This document shows, one piece after another, positions 32,206-34,375 of a DNA stretch of 34,375 nt. Source of the stretch: Oscillospiraceae bacterium (GTDB lineage: Bacteria > Bacillota > Clostridia > Oscillospirales > CAG-272); assembly GCA_015064885.1 (NCBI GenBank), contig SVRJ01000025.1, positions 1 to 34,375 on the forward strand, read 5' to 3'. The first letter of the stretch is position 1, and the number at the start of each line of letters is the position of its first letter. The notes beneath the pieces were generated by a model. It was not told the origin of the DNA, made no database searches, and saw nothing but the letters and a program-made list of their open reading frames with translations. The translations under genes and the position numbers were made by a program.

Positions 32206-32706
32206 ATGAGTAAATTTGTAATTGCGGTATACGTAGATAACAAGTTCGGCGTACTTACAAGAGTTACGAGCATGTTTACAAGACGCGGATTCAATATAGA
32301 TGCTCTTACCGTCGGCGAGACCGAACGCCCGGAATATTCGCGTATAACGATATCCCTCAGCGGAGACGGTTATGCAAAGGAGCAGCTTATAAATCAGCTT
32401 CGCAAGCAGTTCAACGTAAAAAAGGTAGAAGTCCTTGAAAAGGATGAATCCATAGTCCGTGAGCTTATGCTCATCAAGATAAAGAACAGTTCAGAGTTCC
32501 GCTCGGATATAATGGCTGCAAGTCAGGTATACAGGGCTAACATAATCGATTATACCAATGAGGCTATGTGTATACAGGTTACGGGAGATCCGTCGAAGAT
32601 AGACGCATTTATCCGCGTTATGGAGCCGTTCGGCATTATCGAAATGTGCCGTACGGGAGTGGTCGCACTCGAAAGAGGAAGCGGAAGTATAATGGAGAAC
32701 GAGTAA
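32206..32706 (+). CDS. ilvN: Acetolactate synthase, small regulatory subunit
   Basis: This 166-residue subunit binds valine and activates the catalytic subunit IlvB. The N-terminal ACT domain is clear (VYVDNKFGVLTRVTSMFTRR, then GFNIDALTVGETE), followed by the C-terminal domain with RELMLIKI and GIIEMCRTGVVALERG. Length and domain order match IlvH/IlvN. GAGGAGG lies about 6 nt before the ATG, immediately after the ilvB stop, so the subunits are translated together. Confidence 0.95.
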   Translation: MSKFVIAVYVDNKFGVLTRVTSMFTRRGFNIDALTVGETERPEYSRITISLSGDGYAKEQLINQLRKQFNVKKVEVLEKDESIVRELMLIKIKNSSEFRSDIMAASQVYRANIIDYTNEAMCIQVTGDPSKIDAFIRVMEPFGIIEMCRTGVVALERGSGSIMENE

Positions 32707-32796
32707 GATGATCGCATAGGTCAAAAAACAAGGCATATACGAACGAATATACCTTTAGACTATCCGACGTATCGAACAGATCGGAATAATATATAA

Positions 32797-33840
<1,044 letters not shown>

Positions 33841-33851
33841 TATTTACACTT

Positions 33852-33878
33852 GGGGAATGCGGAGCTTCTGCATTCCCC
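33852..33878 (+). promoter_or_regulatory. Intercistronic hairpin between ilvC and ilvD
   Basis: GGGGAATGC and GCATTCCCC form a perfect 9-bp stem, extendable by GGA/TCT around a GCT loop. No T run follows, so it is not a simple terminator. It may stabilise the ilvC mRNA end or slow read-through into ilvD. Confidence 0.6.
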
Positions 33879-33901
33879 TGAAAGGAATATGGTGATCGAA
33901 A

Positions 33902-34375
33902 ATGATCAAAGATACGATAGTAGAAGGCTTCAACAATGCTCCTCACCGCTCTCTTTATCACGCGCTCGGTCTTACCGAGGAAGAGCAGAGAAGACCTCTT
34001 ATAGGAATTGTAAGCTCTTATAACGAAATAGTTCCCGGACATATAAATCTGGATAAGATAACTCAGGCAGTAAAGCTCGGAGTAGCCATGGCGGGCGGAA
34101 CGCCAATAATGTTTCCGGCTATAACCGTTTGTGACGGTATCGCTATGGGGCATACCGGAATGAAGTATTCTCTTATAACAAGAGATCTTATTGCCGACTC
34201 TACAGAAGCTATGACTCTTGCACACGGATTTGACGGACTTGTTATGATTCCAAACTGTGACAAGAACGTTCCCGGTCTCCTCATGGCTGCGGCAAGACTT
34301 AATATCCCTACTGTATTTGTAAGCGGAGGTCCGATGCTTGCAGGCCATCTTAACGGAAAGAAGACAAGTCTTTCC
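33902..34375 (+). CDS. ilvD: Dihydroxy-acid dehydratase, N-terminal part (cut by window end)
   Basis: The first 158 residues of an enzyme usually about 550-570 long are present; it dehydrates dihydroxy-isovalerate with an iron-sulfur cluster in valine and isoleucine synthesis. Family motifs visible are [33 protein letters not shown]-like [17 protein letters not shown] with a cluster cysteine, and [16 protein letters not shown] (33891-33896) is 5 nt before the ATG. The frame is open to the last base, so the rest lies outside the window. Confidence 0.95.
   Translation, partial: MIKDTIVEGFNNAPHRSLYHALGLTEEEQRRPLIGIVSSYNEIVPGHINLDKITQAVKLGVAMAGGTPIMFPAITVCDGIAMGHTGMKYSLITRDLIADSTEAMTLAHGFDGLVMIPNCDKNVPGLLMAAARLNIPTVFVSGGPMLAGHLNGKKTSLS

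Overview
The window looks like chromosomal DNA of a low-to-mid GC Gram-positive anaerobe of the Bacillota, most likely class Clostridia and probably gut-associated. The evidence is consensus sigma-A promoters (TTGACA/TATAAT with 17-nt spacers), strong AGGAGG-type ribosome sites, a T-box leader, an ECF vitamin transporter, a clostridial-type FeoB, and frequent AGA and ATA codons. I cannot name a genus. No phage, transposon, CRISPR array or plasmid gene is visible; this is a compact housekeeping and transport region.

Layout: (1) 1-143, two tRNA genes on the minus strand (Val-TAC, then Asp-GTC cut by the window edge) with a perfect promoter. (2) 303-3834, divergent pncB and nadE for NAD salvage and synthesis; the NadE glutaminase domain has lost its catalytic cysteine. 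(3) 3879-9618, two large divergent exported proteins, each with a C-terminal membrane anchor; one carries about nine Big_3-type Ig-like repeats. (4) 9761-12979, a histidinol-phosphatase-like PHP protein, an orphan EutH-type ethanolamine permease and DNA polymerase IV. (5) 13021-14192, a pair of short chromate-transporter-family proteins on the minus strand. (6) 14379-20058, a tightly coupled five-gene operon: exported alpha/alpha-barrel (squalene-cyclase/transcobalamin-like) protein, exported DUF4430 protein, EcfT, fused EcfA-EcfA', and a CbrT-like S component. (7) 20071-22146, FeoB on the minus strand without FeoA. (8) 22303-26137, an mglBAC-type sugar ABC importer followed by a 39-residue membrane protein. 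(9) 26200-26937, a lipoprotein of unknown function on the minus strand. (10) 27265-34375, branched-chain amino acid genes ilvE, [promoter and leucine T-box], leuA, ilvB, ilvN, ilvC, ilvD (cut by the window end).

The most interesting item is region 6. Animal intrinsic factor and transcobalamin consist of an alpha6/alpha6 barrel plus a small beta domain of the DUF4430 family, and cobalamin is held between them. Here the two halves appear as separate exported proteins, co-transcribed with a complete ECF importer whose S component resembles cobalamin-type CbrT. I infer a split, surface-exposed corrinoid-capture system feeding an ECF importer; the ligand is not proven by sequence.

Several starts were moved from the longest open frame to internal codons with proper ribosome sites. 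These are hisJ, dinB, both chromate genes, ecfT, mglA, the lipoprotein, ilvE, leuA and ilvB. In hisJ the longest frame begins inside the promoter, and in leuA it runs through the T-box.
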